Shown piece after piece: positions 14,805-22,499 of a DNA stretch of 56,272 bases (position 1 is its first letter; each line of letters opens with the position of its first letter). Below the pieces are notes generated by a model that saw only the letters and a list, made by a program, of their open reading frames with translations, had not been told where the DNA came from and searched no databases. Position numbers and translations under genes: made by a program. Origin of the DNA: a virus; the IMG/VR virus record IMGVR_UViG_3300037300_000108, positions 1-56,272 of that record, one strand, 5' to 3'.

Positions 14805-17342
14805 TTAATAAAATGCGTGTTTGCGGCGAAAACTGATAGGTTCGTCGCGTTCGTCGGATTCTAGTCTTAAGAACCCACCTTGTCGAAACCGGGTAACAGC
14901 CATCACTGCTGTGTCAACCAAGTCATCGTGTGCTGCGTTAGGGAATGCTGCCATCTGGTCAATTACTTCATTCGCCCATCTCGTATCTGGAGCCCATACT
15001 TTTCCACCTTGGAAAATTGGCGCCACGGTATTGAGCCTTGCAATTTTATCGTTGGATTGCTGCCTAGTACCCCTGGTAGGCGTGTACCCGCGTACAAATA
15101 TATCAGACTGTTGGTTTAACTCTTGAATCAAAGAGGCTCCAGCCGCTTTGGCTTCCACGATACAGTCATCGGGCTTCCACTCCAAATAGTGCTGTCTGGC
15201 TTTTTCCTTCAACTCAGGAAACTCCATCCGCTTTTGAAAGGCGTCTAGCAAAATAATATTTGCGTCGTTTTCATCTTCATTCAAATAAAAAACCCCCCAC
15301 GTCGTGCAAGCCGAATAGTCGGAGCGCTCGTTCTTTGTAAACGCAGTATCCCACGACTGGATGATGAAATGACACTTTGGAGGATCTGGCCTATCCCAAG
15401 TCTTCCACCAATCCCTTTTAACAATAGCGCCTTCTTCGCCAGTTGGGCTTTGTTGATACTGCGCATTCCATTTACTCGCCGGAAGCTCTTCTTTCAGAGC
15501 CATTAGCTCTTCTGTAGACCAAAATTCAGGCCATAGGGAATTACCCGAAGGCAGGATAGCCGGTAGCTCTACAACGTCCCACTCGTCGGCTCTACCCCGT
15601 TCCTGTGAATCCCGAATCACCCTGCCAATAAGATCCGTCTCCGCCCAGCGTGTCGCGATTATGACTATCGCCCCGTTTGGCTGAAGTCGCTGACGAGGAC
15701 CTGATGTGTACCACTCATAAGCCTTATCGTAGATCTTGGGATCAAACGCGGCCATAGTGGCTTCACCCTCAGTGTGAGGGTCGTCAATAATGACAATATC
15801 CGCACCTCGACCCGTCATAGTTCCACCTACACCAATGGCGAAATACTCACCACTCTTATTAGTAGCCCAGCGACCCGCTGCCTTGGAGTCTTGCCGCAGC
15901 TTTACATCGGGGAACACCTCGGCGTACTGGTCACTCATTACCAAGTTACGAACCTTACGGCCAAAGCTGACAGCTAGCTCGCCAGTGTTAGACGCCTGCA
16001 TTACTTTCTTCTCAGGATACTTGCCAAGAAACCAAGCGGGAAACATAAAAGACCCAAATTCCGATTTGGTGTTATGAGTACAAATATAACCGTCTCCAGC
16101 CAAGAACAAACCATCTTCTCGGTCAACCTTGATACATTGCGTGTCGCCAGTTTCAATCAGCTTTTGAATTTGAATATAACGCCCAAACCGTCTTTCGTTT
16201 TTTAAAGTCCTGCATTCTTTTCTTGGCAGGGTAAAAACATTATTTGCATAAAAAGACAACTTCCAAGACGGGCCGTATGACTTATTTCCAATCTTTGCTT
16301 CTGATTCAAGAATGCTGGCTTTAATTCCAAGACTTCTTACAAGCTCAGCCGCTTGCTCAATAAATTTTTTGTTACTTTGGGCAAAAAAGCACTGCCCCTT
16401 CTTTGAGATGTTTCCATCTGTATCCATTAACCCCTTAAGCAAATCACGCCTTTGCTGCGAAGAAGCCTCAAGATAACTCCGAGGTATGTGCTTATCACAC
16501 AAAACTCCAAGATCTCGTAGCTGCACTTTTAACTTAAGCACACCAAAAGTAAATCTTGTCGCTTGGTCGGTAGTTGCATAGCCACGTTTTTCTATTTCTG
16601 CCCGCGTGTAAATTGCATCGTCGTCGTGACAGGTAATCACGCCATTGTTTTTTGAGCCATCTCCAAGCCAGACTCCAAGAACGTACGGGTCAATTGGTAA
16701 TTTTTTTTCTTTGTACTCAACAGCCAATACAGACGGAAGCATTGGAGCCCTAAAATCTGTACTCTTGCCTTTGAAAAACTTTTGCTTTCCTTTTGGCATT
16801 ACCCTAACTACCCATCCCTCTTGTCTTAGCCACAAGTCTTCGGTTGTGTAATCTCTCCAGTTTTTAACCTTTCGATCAAGCCGAACCGTCCAAAGATGCT
16901 CACCATCAACAACAAGTGAAGCGCCATCGTCTGTTGTTACTTTGTAAAGCTCTTGATCCTTAAAGACGGTTGATTTTCCAATAACCTTAACTGGCTTTCC
17001 ATTTGGGCCAAATACAAAGTCGCCTTCACGAATATCCGCCATTGTTACCATGCCACGCAAAGTGGGTATTTTCATACTTGTCATTATTGCATGACGCGGT
17101 GGCAAGGAGATAGCCAAGCGTTTTATTTTTCCACTGGCTACGTCCTCAAACTTCTTTGCCAAGACTGCATGATGCCGTCCATGAATAAACCCCGGCCACA
17201 TCTTTTTTACAAATGTCAAAAAGTTACCTTGGCACTTTTCCCTCTCTATCGCCTGCTTGTACTCATCCAACTGAGCCAATAGCCTAGTCTGGTCTCCCGC
17301 AGGAAGGGTCTCTAGTAACTGGCTTATCTTGTCAAACTTCAC
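14805..17342 (-). CDS. terL: Terminase large subunit containing an intein (845 aa precursor)
   Basis: The ATPase/nuclease that packages DNA into the procapsid. After removing the intein (residues 85-424) the protein is 505 aa. Walker A is PPRH|TKSE (intein between H84 and T425), Walker B IVIIDDP at 516-522, and motif III IIATRW at 561-566. The RNase H-like nuclease has D665, E730 and D806/D807/D810. The start is GTG, overlapping the upstream TGA as GTGA. Until the intein is spliced out the P-loop is interrupted, so ATPase activity should depend on splicing. Confidence 0.95.
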   Translation of the reverse strand: MKFDKISQLLETLPAGDQTRLLAQLDEYKQAIEREKCQGNFLTFVKKMWPGFIHGRHHAVLAKKFEDVASGKIKRLAISLPPRHAIMTSMKIPTLRGMVTMADIREGDFVFGPNGKPVKVIGKSTVFKDQELYKVTTDDGASLVVDGEHLWTVRLDRKVKNWRDYTTEDLWLRQEGWVVRVMPKGKQKFFKGKSTDFRAPMLPSVLAVEYKEKKLPIDPYVLGVWLGDGSKNNGVITCHDDDAIYTRAEIEKRGYATTDQATRFTFGVLKLKVQLRDLGVLCDKHIPRSYLEASSQQRRDLLKGLMDTDGNISKKGQCFFAQSNKKFIEQAAELVRSLGIKASILESEAKIGNKSYGPSWKLSFYANNVFTLPRKECRTLKNERRFGRYIQIQKLIETGDTQCIKVDREDGLFLAGDGYICTHNTKSEFGSFMFPAWFLGKYPEKKVMQASNTGELAVSFGRKVRNLVMSDQYAEVFPDVKLRQDSKAAGRWATNKSGEYFAIGVGGTMTGRGADIVIIDDPHTEGEATMAAFDPKIYDKAYEWYTSGPRQRLQPNGAIVIIATRWAETDLIGRVIRDSQERGRADEWDVVELPAILPSGNSLWPEFWSTEELMALKEELPASKWNAQYQQSPTGEEGAIVKRDWWKTWDRPDPPKCHFIIQSWDTAFTKNERSDYSACTTWGVFYLNEDENDANIILLDAFQKRMEFPELKEKARQHYLEWKPDDCIVEAKAAGASLIQELNQQSDIFVRGYTPTRGTRQQSNDKIARLNTVAPIFQGGKVWAPDTRWANEVIDQMAAFPNAAHDDLVDTAVMAVTRFRQGGFLRLESDERDEPISFRRKHAFY
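16071..17090 (-). other. Class 3 intein with DOD (LAGLIDADG) homing endonuclease, 340 aa
   Basis: Precursor residues 85-424. The first residue is Ala, not Cys or Ser. The block B sequence DGEHLWTV provides H149 and W151, block F QCIKVD provides C403, and the end THN|T provides T422. Together W, C and T are the diagnostic triad of class 3 inteins, in which the internal Cys forms the branch. Endonuclease blocks are LGVWLGDG (residues 222-229) and LLKGLMDTDG (301-310), the two DOD motifs, both with acidic residues intact. The insertion point is the Walker A loop of the terminase, a site known for terminase inteins. Confidence 0.92.
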
Positions 17343-17695
17343 TGCAAGTTCCTAAATTTCAAATATACAGGCCGCACAGTCCGCTTTCCAAACGCTAAGT
17401 ACTTTACCACTCCCAAAGCAACAAGCCGGTCCACGATACGCTTGGTGTTTCCTTTGCCCGCTCTCCCCCTCATGTGAGCAATATCTTCTAAAGACGGGGC
17501 ATAGCTGTACTTTTTCCAGAACTCATCTATGGCCAAAAAAACCTCACTTTGACTGGCGGTCATTGGTATCTCCTTACACTGCTCTTCTGATAGATCGCGA
17601 CTACTGGCAATCATTTTTCGATTGATTAAAACTATCCGGCCATTTTTATATTTTTCAGAATATTTCCACCGGGGGGTAGGCTTAGATTCGGACAT
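17339..17695 (-). CDS. LexA-type winged-helix DNA-binding protein (118 aa)
   Basis: Residues ~45-110 (MTASQSEVFLAIDEFWKKYS, then YAPSLEDIAHMRGRAGKGNT, RIVDRLVALGVVKYL, GKRTVRPVYL) follow the LexA N-terminal pattern. That is, LTxxQxEVLxxI..., xPSxxDIA, a recognition helix and a beta wing ending R-x-V. The peptidase domain is absent. It lies between the two terminase genes and overlaps terL. It could be an autoregulator of the late operon or a DNA-recognition partner in packaging; which is not clear. Confidence 0.7.
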   Translation of the reverse strand: MSESKPTPRWKYSEKYKNGRIVLINRKMIASSRDLSEEQCKEIPMTASQSEVFLAIDEFWKKYSYAPSLEDIAHMRGRAGKGNTKRIVDRLVALGVVKYLAFGKRTVRPVYLKFRNLQ

Positions 17696-17706
17696 GGGGG
17701 GGGGTT

Positions 17707-18492
17707 CTATTTATCGAAGGAATATAGGGGGTCGTTTGAGTGAGATAGTATGATATATCCAGAGGGTACCTCGTCAGCCAGCTTGCCTCCTGCCCCTACT
17801 GTACCCCCCTCACCCCCCTTCAATTCATAGTTATCCACAGCAGGATCAGAGTTATCCACTGGCATTAATGCCACTCCGCCATCATTTACTGGCAGTTCTG
17901 CCACTCGATCACCTGGCACTGGCATTAATGCCACGTCATCCACGGCGTTTAGCTCGTCCAGCAAGCTGATCGCGTCTATGTCTTGGGCATTGTCACCGCC
18001 CAGCATGAGCGCTCGAATCTCATCCATCACTTTGGTGCGAGCATCCTCGCTGGACCGAATCGTCCGCACCTCTTTGCGCTCGGTGAAAGCTGCCACCTCG
18101 GTCACGGTGCCCAGCACTTTGACCGCCTGGACGCGCACTGCTGCTTTAGTATCAGGATCGAGCAGCGTTTGCACCAGGGTTTGTATCACTAAAGCTCTTA
18201 ATTGTGCTGGCGTTTGCATTGATTGCGCATACTCTGCCAGCTTCAGCGCCTCGATCTCTGCCTTGATTCGTGGGTTCCGCGCCAGCTCATACGGGTGGTG
18301 CACCAGTGAATGCTTACTTTTGACATCGTACGCGCTGCGATAAGCATCCGCCTTGGTCGCTCCCCTTGCTACTTCACGTGCAAATTTTTTTTGCTTGTAA
18401 GTTAGCTCTTTGGATGCGCCACGACCGAGCAAAGAGTCCAAGGGCATGGACTCGACTGCTTCGGCTAGTTTTGCCCTACTTAATTTAATCAT
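17707..18492 (-). CDS. terS: Terminase small subunit (261 aa)
   Basis: The helix-turn-helix LTYKQKKFAREVARGATKAD (residues ~30-49) and following RSAY, and RNPRIKAEIEALK, match the DNA-recognition domain of terminase small subunits. A helical oligomerisation region follows to about 165. The C-terminal ~90 residues are a Val/Asp/Pro-rich tail that carries three copies of the genome palindrome, read as VALMPV, VAELPV and VALMPV, and a VDN repeat made by two DnaA-box-like sequences. It has AGGGG 8 nt before the ATG and opens the late operon. Confidence 0.8.
   Translation of the reverse strand: MIKLSRAKLAEAVESMPLDSLLGRGASKELTYKQKKFAREVARGATKADAYRSAYDVKSKHSLVHHPYELARNPRIKAEIEALKLAEYAQSMQTPAQLRALVIQTLVQTLLDPDTKAAVRVQAVKVLGTVTEVAAFTERKEVRTIRSSEDARTKVMDEIRALMLGGDNAQDIDAISLLDELNAVDDVALMPVPGDRVAELPVNDGGVALMPVDNSDPAVDNYELKGGEGGTVGAGGKLADEVPSGYIILSHSNDPLYSFDK
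17831..17860. promoter_or_regulatory. DnaA box pair (TTATCCACA and TTATCCACT)
   Basis: TTATCCACA at 17831-17839 is a perfect high-affinity DnaA box; TTATCCACT at 17852-17860 differs in the last base and abuts a palindrome copy. Both lie inside the terS 3-prime coding region. Two other perfect boxes occur at 20970-20978 and 55199-55207. Chance alone would give about 0.4 in this window, so enrichment is modest. Confidence 0.35.
17860..17933. repeat. Cluster of three TGGCA-N4-TGCCA palindromes
   Basis: Copies at 17860-17873 (TTAA centre), 17890-17903 (GTTC) and 17920-17933 (TTAA) are spaced 30 bp start to start, about three helical turns. They would face the same side of the DNA. All read VAxxP in the TerS tail. 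Confidence 0.85.
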
Positions 18493-18827
18493 AGCTAACC
18501 CCTATTTGTTTGCGCTGCTTAATAGCCGAAGTGTATCGGAACATCTCTACATTTCCTACTTTGCTGTTTTTCGCTAGATTTTGGGAAACGGGATTGAGAG
18601 GATGGAGACACGGGAAGGATTTGCAATTGTCTTATCTATAGGTGCGGAGCAGCTGCAGGGCCGTTGCGCTTCGCGCCTAGAAGACCCCCCCGGCGCTGGC
18701 AATACTGCCACTGAAACCCGTTATAGTCTGCCACTATCATGCAGCCCATTGCAATACAAACAATTGTTTTGCAAGTATCTACAAAACCCCTAAGATAACC
18801 CACATCAACAACCAATGGACACGCCGA
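18493..18827. promoter_or_regulatory. Divergent early/late control region
   Basis: A 335-bp stretch without a convincing gene separates the minus late unit from the plus early unit, so both sets of promoters should lie here. It contains a genome palindrome at 18697-18710 and the perfect 12-bp palindrome AAACAATTGTTT at 18758-18769. A possible -10 element TATAGT lies at 18722-18727; with the TGGCAA of the palindrome as a weak -35 the spacing is 19. A 70-codon ORF across it (18581-18793) has no ribosome site and is not called. Confidence 0.55.
18697..18710. repeat. Dispersed palindrome TGGCA-N4-TGCCA (centre ATAC), non-coding
   Basis: The only copy outside a gene. It lies in the divergent control region, just upstream of a possible TATAGT promoter element, where a bound protein could affect early transcription. 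Confidence 0.8.
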
Positions 18828-19052
18828 ATGACAACAGACACCGTTTCGCACTACCAAACCACCCTCAAAGTTCACCCGCTCTTACCCGGCTACCGTGCTA
18901 TAAAAGGGTGGGAAACCGGGCCAGGAATAGTCGTTATTGATACGCATACGGCAACCGCTCAATCCGCCTGTATCCGCGCTTGCCGATTGTTCGCCGCTCT
19001 GGGCGCTACTGGCTGCATCATGTCTCACGATACCGCTGTTAAACCCCTTTAA
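18828..19052 (+). CDS. First early gene, unknown (74 aa)
   Basis: Starts ATGACAAC after TGGACACGCCGA, a degenerate version of the leader found before later early genes. The 74-residue product (MTTDTVSHYQTTLKVHPLLP, ending CIMSHDTAVKPL) has a central IVVIDTHTATAQSACIRACR segment but no recognised domain. Small first-transcribed phage genes often encode host-takeover factors, but nothing shows that here. Confidence 0.5.
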   Translation: MTTDTVSHYQTTLKVHPLLPGYRAIKGWETGPGIVVIDTHTATAQSACIRACRLFAALGATGCIMSHDTAVKPL

Positions 19053-19075
19053 ACCCTCGCCTAAGGACACGCAAA

Positions 19076-19483
19076 ATGACAATCACAAACAAACTGACCG
19101 GCGACACAGTAACTCTTGATGGTCGTCCTTTTTGGCTGAATTCGGCGCTTGAATCCAAGGTAGGGATTGCTGTGGCACGAGTACATGCAAACTCCACAAC
19201 CATGCGGCTGCCATCGCCAGAGCAACTGGCGGCTGATCCGTTGCTTAATCAGTACTGGGCCGATGCCAGCAACACAGGTCGTCTGCAAAATTACCTGATC
19301 GACCTGACGGAGGATGACCTGTCCGCTTATGGCTTGGCACCTGGTATTTTTGACGGTTTGAGGGTTAATGATGGCCCACGGCCAAAAACCAACACGACCA
19401 CAAAAGTCTTATCCGCAAAGCGGCATCAGCAGTCTCAAGAGTGGCTACAAAACGACTGTATCGGACAACCATCCGATTACTGA
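19076..19483 (+). CDS. Early protein of unknown function (135 aa)
   Basis: The ATG at 19076 is preceded by AAGGACACGCAAA, the standard early leader. The product starts MTITNKLTGDTVTLDGRPFW, with an acidic helical middle (LQNYLIDLTEDDLSAYGLAP) and a basic, probably disordered C-terminus. No family recognised. It is separated from the next gene by 118 bp holding a short hairpin. Confidence 0.6.
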   Translation: MTITNKLTGDTVTLDGRPFWLNSALESKVGIAVARVHANSTTMRLPSPEQLAADPLLNQYWADASNTGRLQNYLIDLTEDDLSAYGLAPGIFDGLRVNDGPRPKTNTTTKVLSAKRHQQSQEWLQNDCIGQPSDY

Positions 19484-19601
19484 GCACAGAAAAACAAAGG
19501 CCACCATGACCACACCGTGAAGCCTTACGCGTAGGGCTTTGCAGTGCGATACAGCACCAACGCCAAGCAATACCGCTTGGCACAACTAAAGGACACGCAA
19601 A
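19484..19601 (+). other. Short intergenic region with hairpin and early leader
   Basis: CCAAGC-AATACC-GCTTGG at 19563-19580 is a perfect 6-bp stem, too weak and without a T run to be a terminator. The region ends with the AAGGACACGCAAAATGA leader for the next gene. Confidence 0.4.
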
Positions 19602-20273
19602 ATGAACTACGCAACGAACCCGTTCGGGCCTGACCAAGGCGAAGGCATGGCCATCGCCCAGGATATTATCGTGACGGCAGCCCAGCAGTCTGGCGCACGC
19701 CAATGGGCGACCGTGGCCCGTGGTGCAGCTCTGCTGGCTCAGCAAGCCATTACGGCCCGAGATTGGGCGCATCTCCAACAGGCGGAAGATATTATAAATT
19801 CTCCGCAGGCAAGCGGCGATCTGGTTATTGCCGCCATATTTGGCGGCAATGGTCCAGACCTGGGCAACCGCCTGCTGGCGGCCCTACACGCTGTTGGCTT
19901 AACTGCAAGCGATGAGGACGTCAAGGCTGCAAAAGCGGCAGTGGCTGCCAATCGCCGCGAGCGCGCCCACGCAGCCAGCCAGCGCCAGCAAGCGGAAAAC
20001 GCTGCGCACAACATTGTGCGCAGCCAGAAACGCCACGAGCTGGCGGCGGAAAAGGCCGAAATCGTCCGCTCAGCCGGGATTGCGGTTGGTGATCTTGTGG
20101 AGGTGAGCCAGAGCTACAAGCAGTGCAAGCTGGGCAGGGCCACGCTGAAGGCTAGTAACAATTTGGTGGAGGTGTTCAACTTCACCCCATTCGGTGAAAG
20201 CGCGATGGTGCGGGTTACTGCCCTATCATCAAAAGAGCGCCTGTGCATTGCGAAAGTTGAGGAGATCGAATGA
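19602..20273 (+). CDS. Early Ala-rich coiled-coil protein (223 aa)
   Basis: A 223-residue protein. The first 100 residues are Ala-rich helices; about 105-155 is a charged coiled coil (AAKAAVAANRRERAHAASQR and following), and the last 70 form a probable beta domain (GDLVEVSQSYKQCKLGRATL, FTPFGESAMVRVTAL). It has the exact AAGGACACGCAAA leader. It overlaps the next gene as ATGA. No known family. Confidence 0.6.
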   Translation: MNYATNPFGPDQGEGMAIAQDIIVTAAQQSGARQWATVARGAALLAQQAITARDWAHLQQAEDIINSPQASGDLVIAAIFGGNGPDLGNRLLAALHAVGLTASDEDVKAAKAAVAANRRERAHAASQRQQAENAAHNIVRSQKRHELAAEKAEIVRSAGIAVGDLVEVSQSYKQCKLGRATLKASNNLVEVFNFTPFGESAMVRVTALSSKERLCIAKVEEIE

Positions 20274-20641
20274 TTGCAAACTTGACCCAGCACGCGGCAA
20301 CCGCCGACCAGCTTGCTGCTGGCGTACGCGATATGCCACCCGAGGCTAAATCCGCCCTGGCCGCCCTTTTGACATTTGCCGATCTACCGACCGGCGATGA
20401 TTTACGTCAGCGTGCCAATGCTGTTGTGGCGCTGCTGGTGGACGCATCCGACCGGATGCCTACAACGGCAATGATAGGTGGCGCCCCCTATTTCATGCCG
20501 CCCCTCGTTGATGCTCTAACGCATTATGGCATCCGGTCGGTTTATAGTTTCACGCGACGTGAGAGCGTGGAGTCGGTCAACGTTGACGGTAGCGTTAGTA
20601 AGACAGCCATTTTCAAGCATATTGGTTGGGTAGAGGCATGA
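20270..20641 (+). CDS. Conserved early protein with IGGAPYFM motif (123 aa)
   Basis: The pattern NLTQHAATADQLAAGV, then LLTFADLPTGDDLRQRA, AMIGGAPYFMPPLVDALTHY and SFTRRESVE...DGSVSKTAIFKHIGW belongs to a family seen in many phages and plasmids. I recall no established name or function for it. The fold looks mixed alpha/beta with a Rossmann-like central strand. It is translationally coupled to the upstream gene through ATGA. Confidence 0.6.
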   Translation: MIANLTQHAATADQLAAGVRDMPPEAKSALAALLTFADLPTGDDLRQRANAVVALLVDASDRMPTTAMIGGAPYFMPPLVDALTHYGIRSVYSFTRRESVESVNVDGSVSKTAIFKHIGWVEA

Positions 20642-20703
20642 CCCTATGCCCCTCGCCTCATGCCCTGCGCACAGGCTTACAACAACTAGAAAGGACACGC
20701 AAA

Positions 20704-20925
20704 ATGACAAGAGTCAATCGATACGAGCACTTCGCAGCATTACAAGCCTGCGCAACAATACCGCCTGCGTTTGAAGTCGAGGACCAGGTGGAAGCACATG
20801 GCCGCTGGCGCTGCACGCTGGCCAGCGGGCGCACATATGCAGTCGTCCCAGTGGACGGCGGATTTCGGAGAGGCCATCGCTTTGGGAAAACAATCGAGCA
20901 GGCCATGGTCGGCGCGCAACTTTAA
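20704..20925 (+). CDS. Small early protein (73 aa)
   Basis: ATG 20704 follows the exact leader AAGGACACGCAAA, so it is preferred over an upstream in-frame start at 20626. The product MTRVNRYEHFAALQACATIP, then QVEAHGRWRCTLASGRTYAV, has no recognised domain. It is followed within 10 nt by a very short reading frame. Confidence 0.55.
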   Translation: MTRVNRYEHFAALQACATIPPAFEVEDQVEAHGRWRCTLASGRTYAVVPVDGGFRRGHRFGKTIEQAMVGAQL

Positions 20926-20935
20926 AGGTGCAATT

Positions 20936-21007
20936 ATGCAAGTCTTACATTTTAATGTCGGCGGATTTGTTATCCACAAAATACCCCACGGCCTGGTCGA
21001 GCTGTGA
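20936..21007 (+). CDS. Possible 23-residue peptide
   Basis: ATG 20936 follows AAAGGTG with 5 nt spacing. The peptide is MQVLHFNVGGFVIHKIPHGL plus VEL. Its stop TGA overlaps the GTG start of the next small gene as GTGA, which supports real translation. It contains a perfect DnaA-box sequence (20970-20978). Confidence 0.4.
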   Translation: MQVLHFNVGGFVIHKIPHGLVEL

Positions 21008-21093
21008 TCGCGCGCATCATCGGCGCGCTAACCCTTGTCGGCGCTAGCGTCGCCCTCCTACTGTCTTATTTTGATGTTCTAACCAAAGGCTAA
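21004..21093 (+). CDS. Single-pass membrane peptide (29 aa, GTG start)
   Basis: The GTG overlaps the upstream TGA. The product, [20 protein letters not shown] then SYFDVLTKG, is one hydrophobic helix with a charged end. It is 3 nt from radC. Small early membrane peptides of phages often modulate host membrane enzymes or block superinfection; no specific evidence here. Confidence 0.5.
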   Translation: MIARIIGALTLVGASVALLLSYFDVLTKG

Positions 21094-21095
21094 AA

Positions 21096-21572
21096 ATGCA
21101 AATACAATCTACAGACGCCGCCGCGTACGCCGTTAACACCGATGACGCGATCATCGCCCAGGCGCTCGGCATACTAGAAAAGCGAGTAAAGACAGGCCCC
21201 ATCTTTGGGAGGCCGGCGGACATTAAAGACTACCTGCGGCTAAAACTCGGCACGCTTGAGCATGAGATTTTTGTAGTGCTGTTTTTAGACAGCCAACACC
21301 GCCTCATCGCGCTGGAAGAAATGTTTCGCGGCACCTTGAACCAAACCAGTGTCTACCCCCGAGAGGTCGTTAAACGCACGCTGGCCCTGAACGCCGGCAG
21401 CGTGGTACTGGCGCACAACCATCCTAGCGGCAGCGCCCAGCCGTCGCGCGCCGACGAAATGCTGACGCAAACCCTGAAAACCGCGCTGGCGCTGATCGAT
21501 GTGCAGGTACTTGACCATTTTATCGTGACTTGCACGGAATCAGTATCAATGGCCGAACTTGGCCTACTTTGA
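21096..21572 (+). CDS. radC: RadC-like JAB/MPN domain protein (158 aa)
   Basis: The C-terminal RadC domain (DUF2466) is complete: [20 protein letters not shown] followed by [20 protein letters not shown]. The JAMM metal site is H107, H109 and D120 with E74 or E75 upstream. The N-terminal helix-hairpin-helix of full-length bacterial RadC is absent, as is usual in mobile elements. Metal-dependent hydrolase activity is expected; the substrate is not known, and a role in DNA repair is doubtful. Confidence 0.9.
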   Translation: MQIQSTDAAAYAVNTDDAIIAQALGILEKRVKTGPIFGRPADIKDYLRLKLGTLEHEIFVVLFLDSQHRLIALEEMFRGTLNQTSVYPREVVKRTLALNAGSVVLAHNHPSGSAQPSRADEMLTQTLKTALALIDVQVLDHFIVTCTESVSMAELGLL

Positions 21573-21605
21573 TGTATACACAAACATTTTAGAGAGACGC
21601 AAACC

Positions 21606-21794
21606 ATGACCGCATCACAATTATTAAACCGCGCCAGTTGGTATCGTGCAGAGGGACAGATTGACCACGCCGAAGCGGCAGAGGCCGAAGCCGCCCATTT
21701 GAGCGGACTACAGGCCGTCGAAGCTGATGCCTTTGCCTTACAGCACACGATCAACCATCCCCGCAGCACGACAGCACAAAACCAACTTTTTTAA
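21606..21794 (+). CDS. Small Ala/Glu-rich helical protein (62 aa)
   Basis: ATG 21606 follows AGAGAGACGCAAACC, a variant of the early leader. The 62-residue product MTASQLLNRASWYRAEGQID, then EAAEAEAAHLSGLQAVEADA, is a predicted helical bundle. No family recognised. Confidence 0.55.
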   Translation: MTASQLLNRASWYRAEGQIDHAEAAEAEAAHLSGLQAVEADAFALQHTINHPRSTTAQNQLF

Positions 21795-21802
21795 GGTACA
21801 CA

Positions 21803-22051
21803 ATGATACACACAATTAACGGAAATAATTTTCACGGTGACTTTTTGGTAACTGTTCGCGGGCCTGCTGCGGGGTTTTTATTAAGCGCAAAGCAGTACAA
21901 AAAGATAACGGATGTGCTGTGTGGTTGCAAGAGCTGCCAGTGTGGCGGAGGCTACGGACAAGGGCCGGATGCTGATAGCGCCACTATAGAGCATGTCGGC
22001 TATGACAAAGTTGCACTCATTCCCGCAGCTCTTAAAAAGGCAATAGCATGA
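21803..22051 (+). CDS. Small Cys/Gly-rich early protein (82 aa)
   Basis: The segment CGCKSCQCGGGYGQGP (residues ~41-56) gives four cysteines and could bind a metal. The rest is mixed beta/alpha. AAGGTACACA precedes ATG 21803. The stop overlaps the next start as ATGA. Function unknown. Confidence 0.6.
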   Translation: MIHTINGNNFHGDFLVTVRGPAAGFLLSAKQYKKITDVLCGCKSCQCGGGYGQGPDADSATIEHVGYDKVALIPAALKKAIA

Positions 22052-22347
22052 CCACCGACGAAGCACGCGCACGAATCAAAATTCAGGCAGCCGAACTACG
22101 AAAGCAAGTAGAGGAGCGAGAGCAGCGCCGCAAAGTTGAACGCGCAACGCCGCCCGCTTATCTAAGCACCAGTGACGGACGCTGGCGGATTATCTCTCAG
22201 GGTTTGCCCGTATGTTCCGAGCAAGCAACAGCCGCCGAAGCGATGAGGTTCGCCGAGAAATACCACATGAAAATGGCGCCCGTGGCATGGAACGGCGACC
22301 GTGTCGAATGGGTGGATAGGGATGCCATCGATGAATTGTCAGCGTGA
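22048..22347 (+). CDS. Small early protein (99 aa)
   Basis: The N-terminal half is a charged helix (ARARIKIQAAELRKQVEERE), the C-terminal half a small domain, STSDGRWRIISQGLPVCSEQ then MRFAEKYHMKMAPVAWNGDR. It overlaps both neighbours by 4 nt (ATGA upstream, GTGA downstream). Unknown function. Confidence 0.6.
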   Translation: MTTDEARARIKIQAAELRKQVEEREQRRKVERATPPAYLSTSDGRWRIISQGLPVCSEQATAAEAMRFAEKYHMKMAPVAWNGDRVEWVDRDAIDELSA

Positions 22348-22499
22348 CCTACATAGTCACCATCGAGAAGGATGGGCATAGGTTTCAGCTCGTAATGACC
22401 GCCCAGTCTAAGCCAGAGGCAATTCGTGCAACGCTGGAGGCTTTTCGGAAAAACCCTAGCCCGACTAACTTTTTAATCTCCATCGAGGAATCGTCATGA
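22344..22499 (+). CDS. Small early protein (51 aa, GTG start)
   Basis: GTG 22344 overlaps the preceding TGA, and the stop overlaps the next ATG; both junctions are 4-nt overlaps typical of this operon. The product MTYIVTIEKDGHRFQLVMTA, then SKPEAIRATLEAFRKNPSPT, is a compact beta-alpha domain. Function unknown. Confidence 0.6.
   Translation: MTYIVTIEKDGHRFQLVMTAQSKPEAIRATLEAFRKNPSPTNFLISIEESS

Noticed and set aside
18581-18793. Plus-strand 70-codon ORF in the divergent region
   Set aside because: No ribosome site, odd composition, and it covers palindromes and promoter-like elements.
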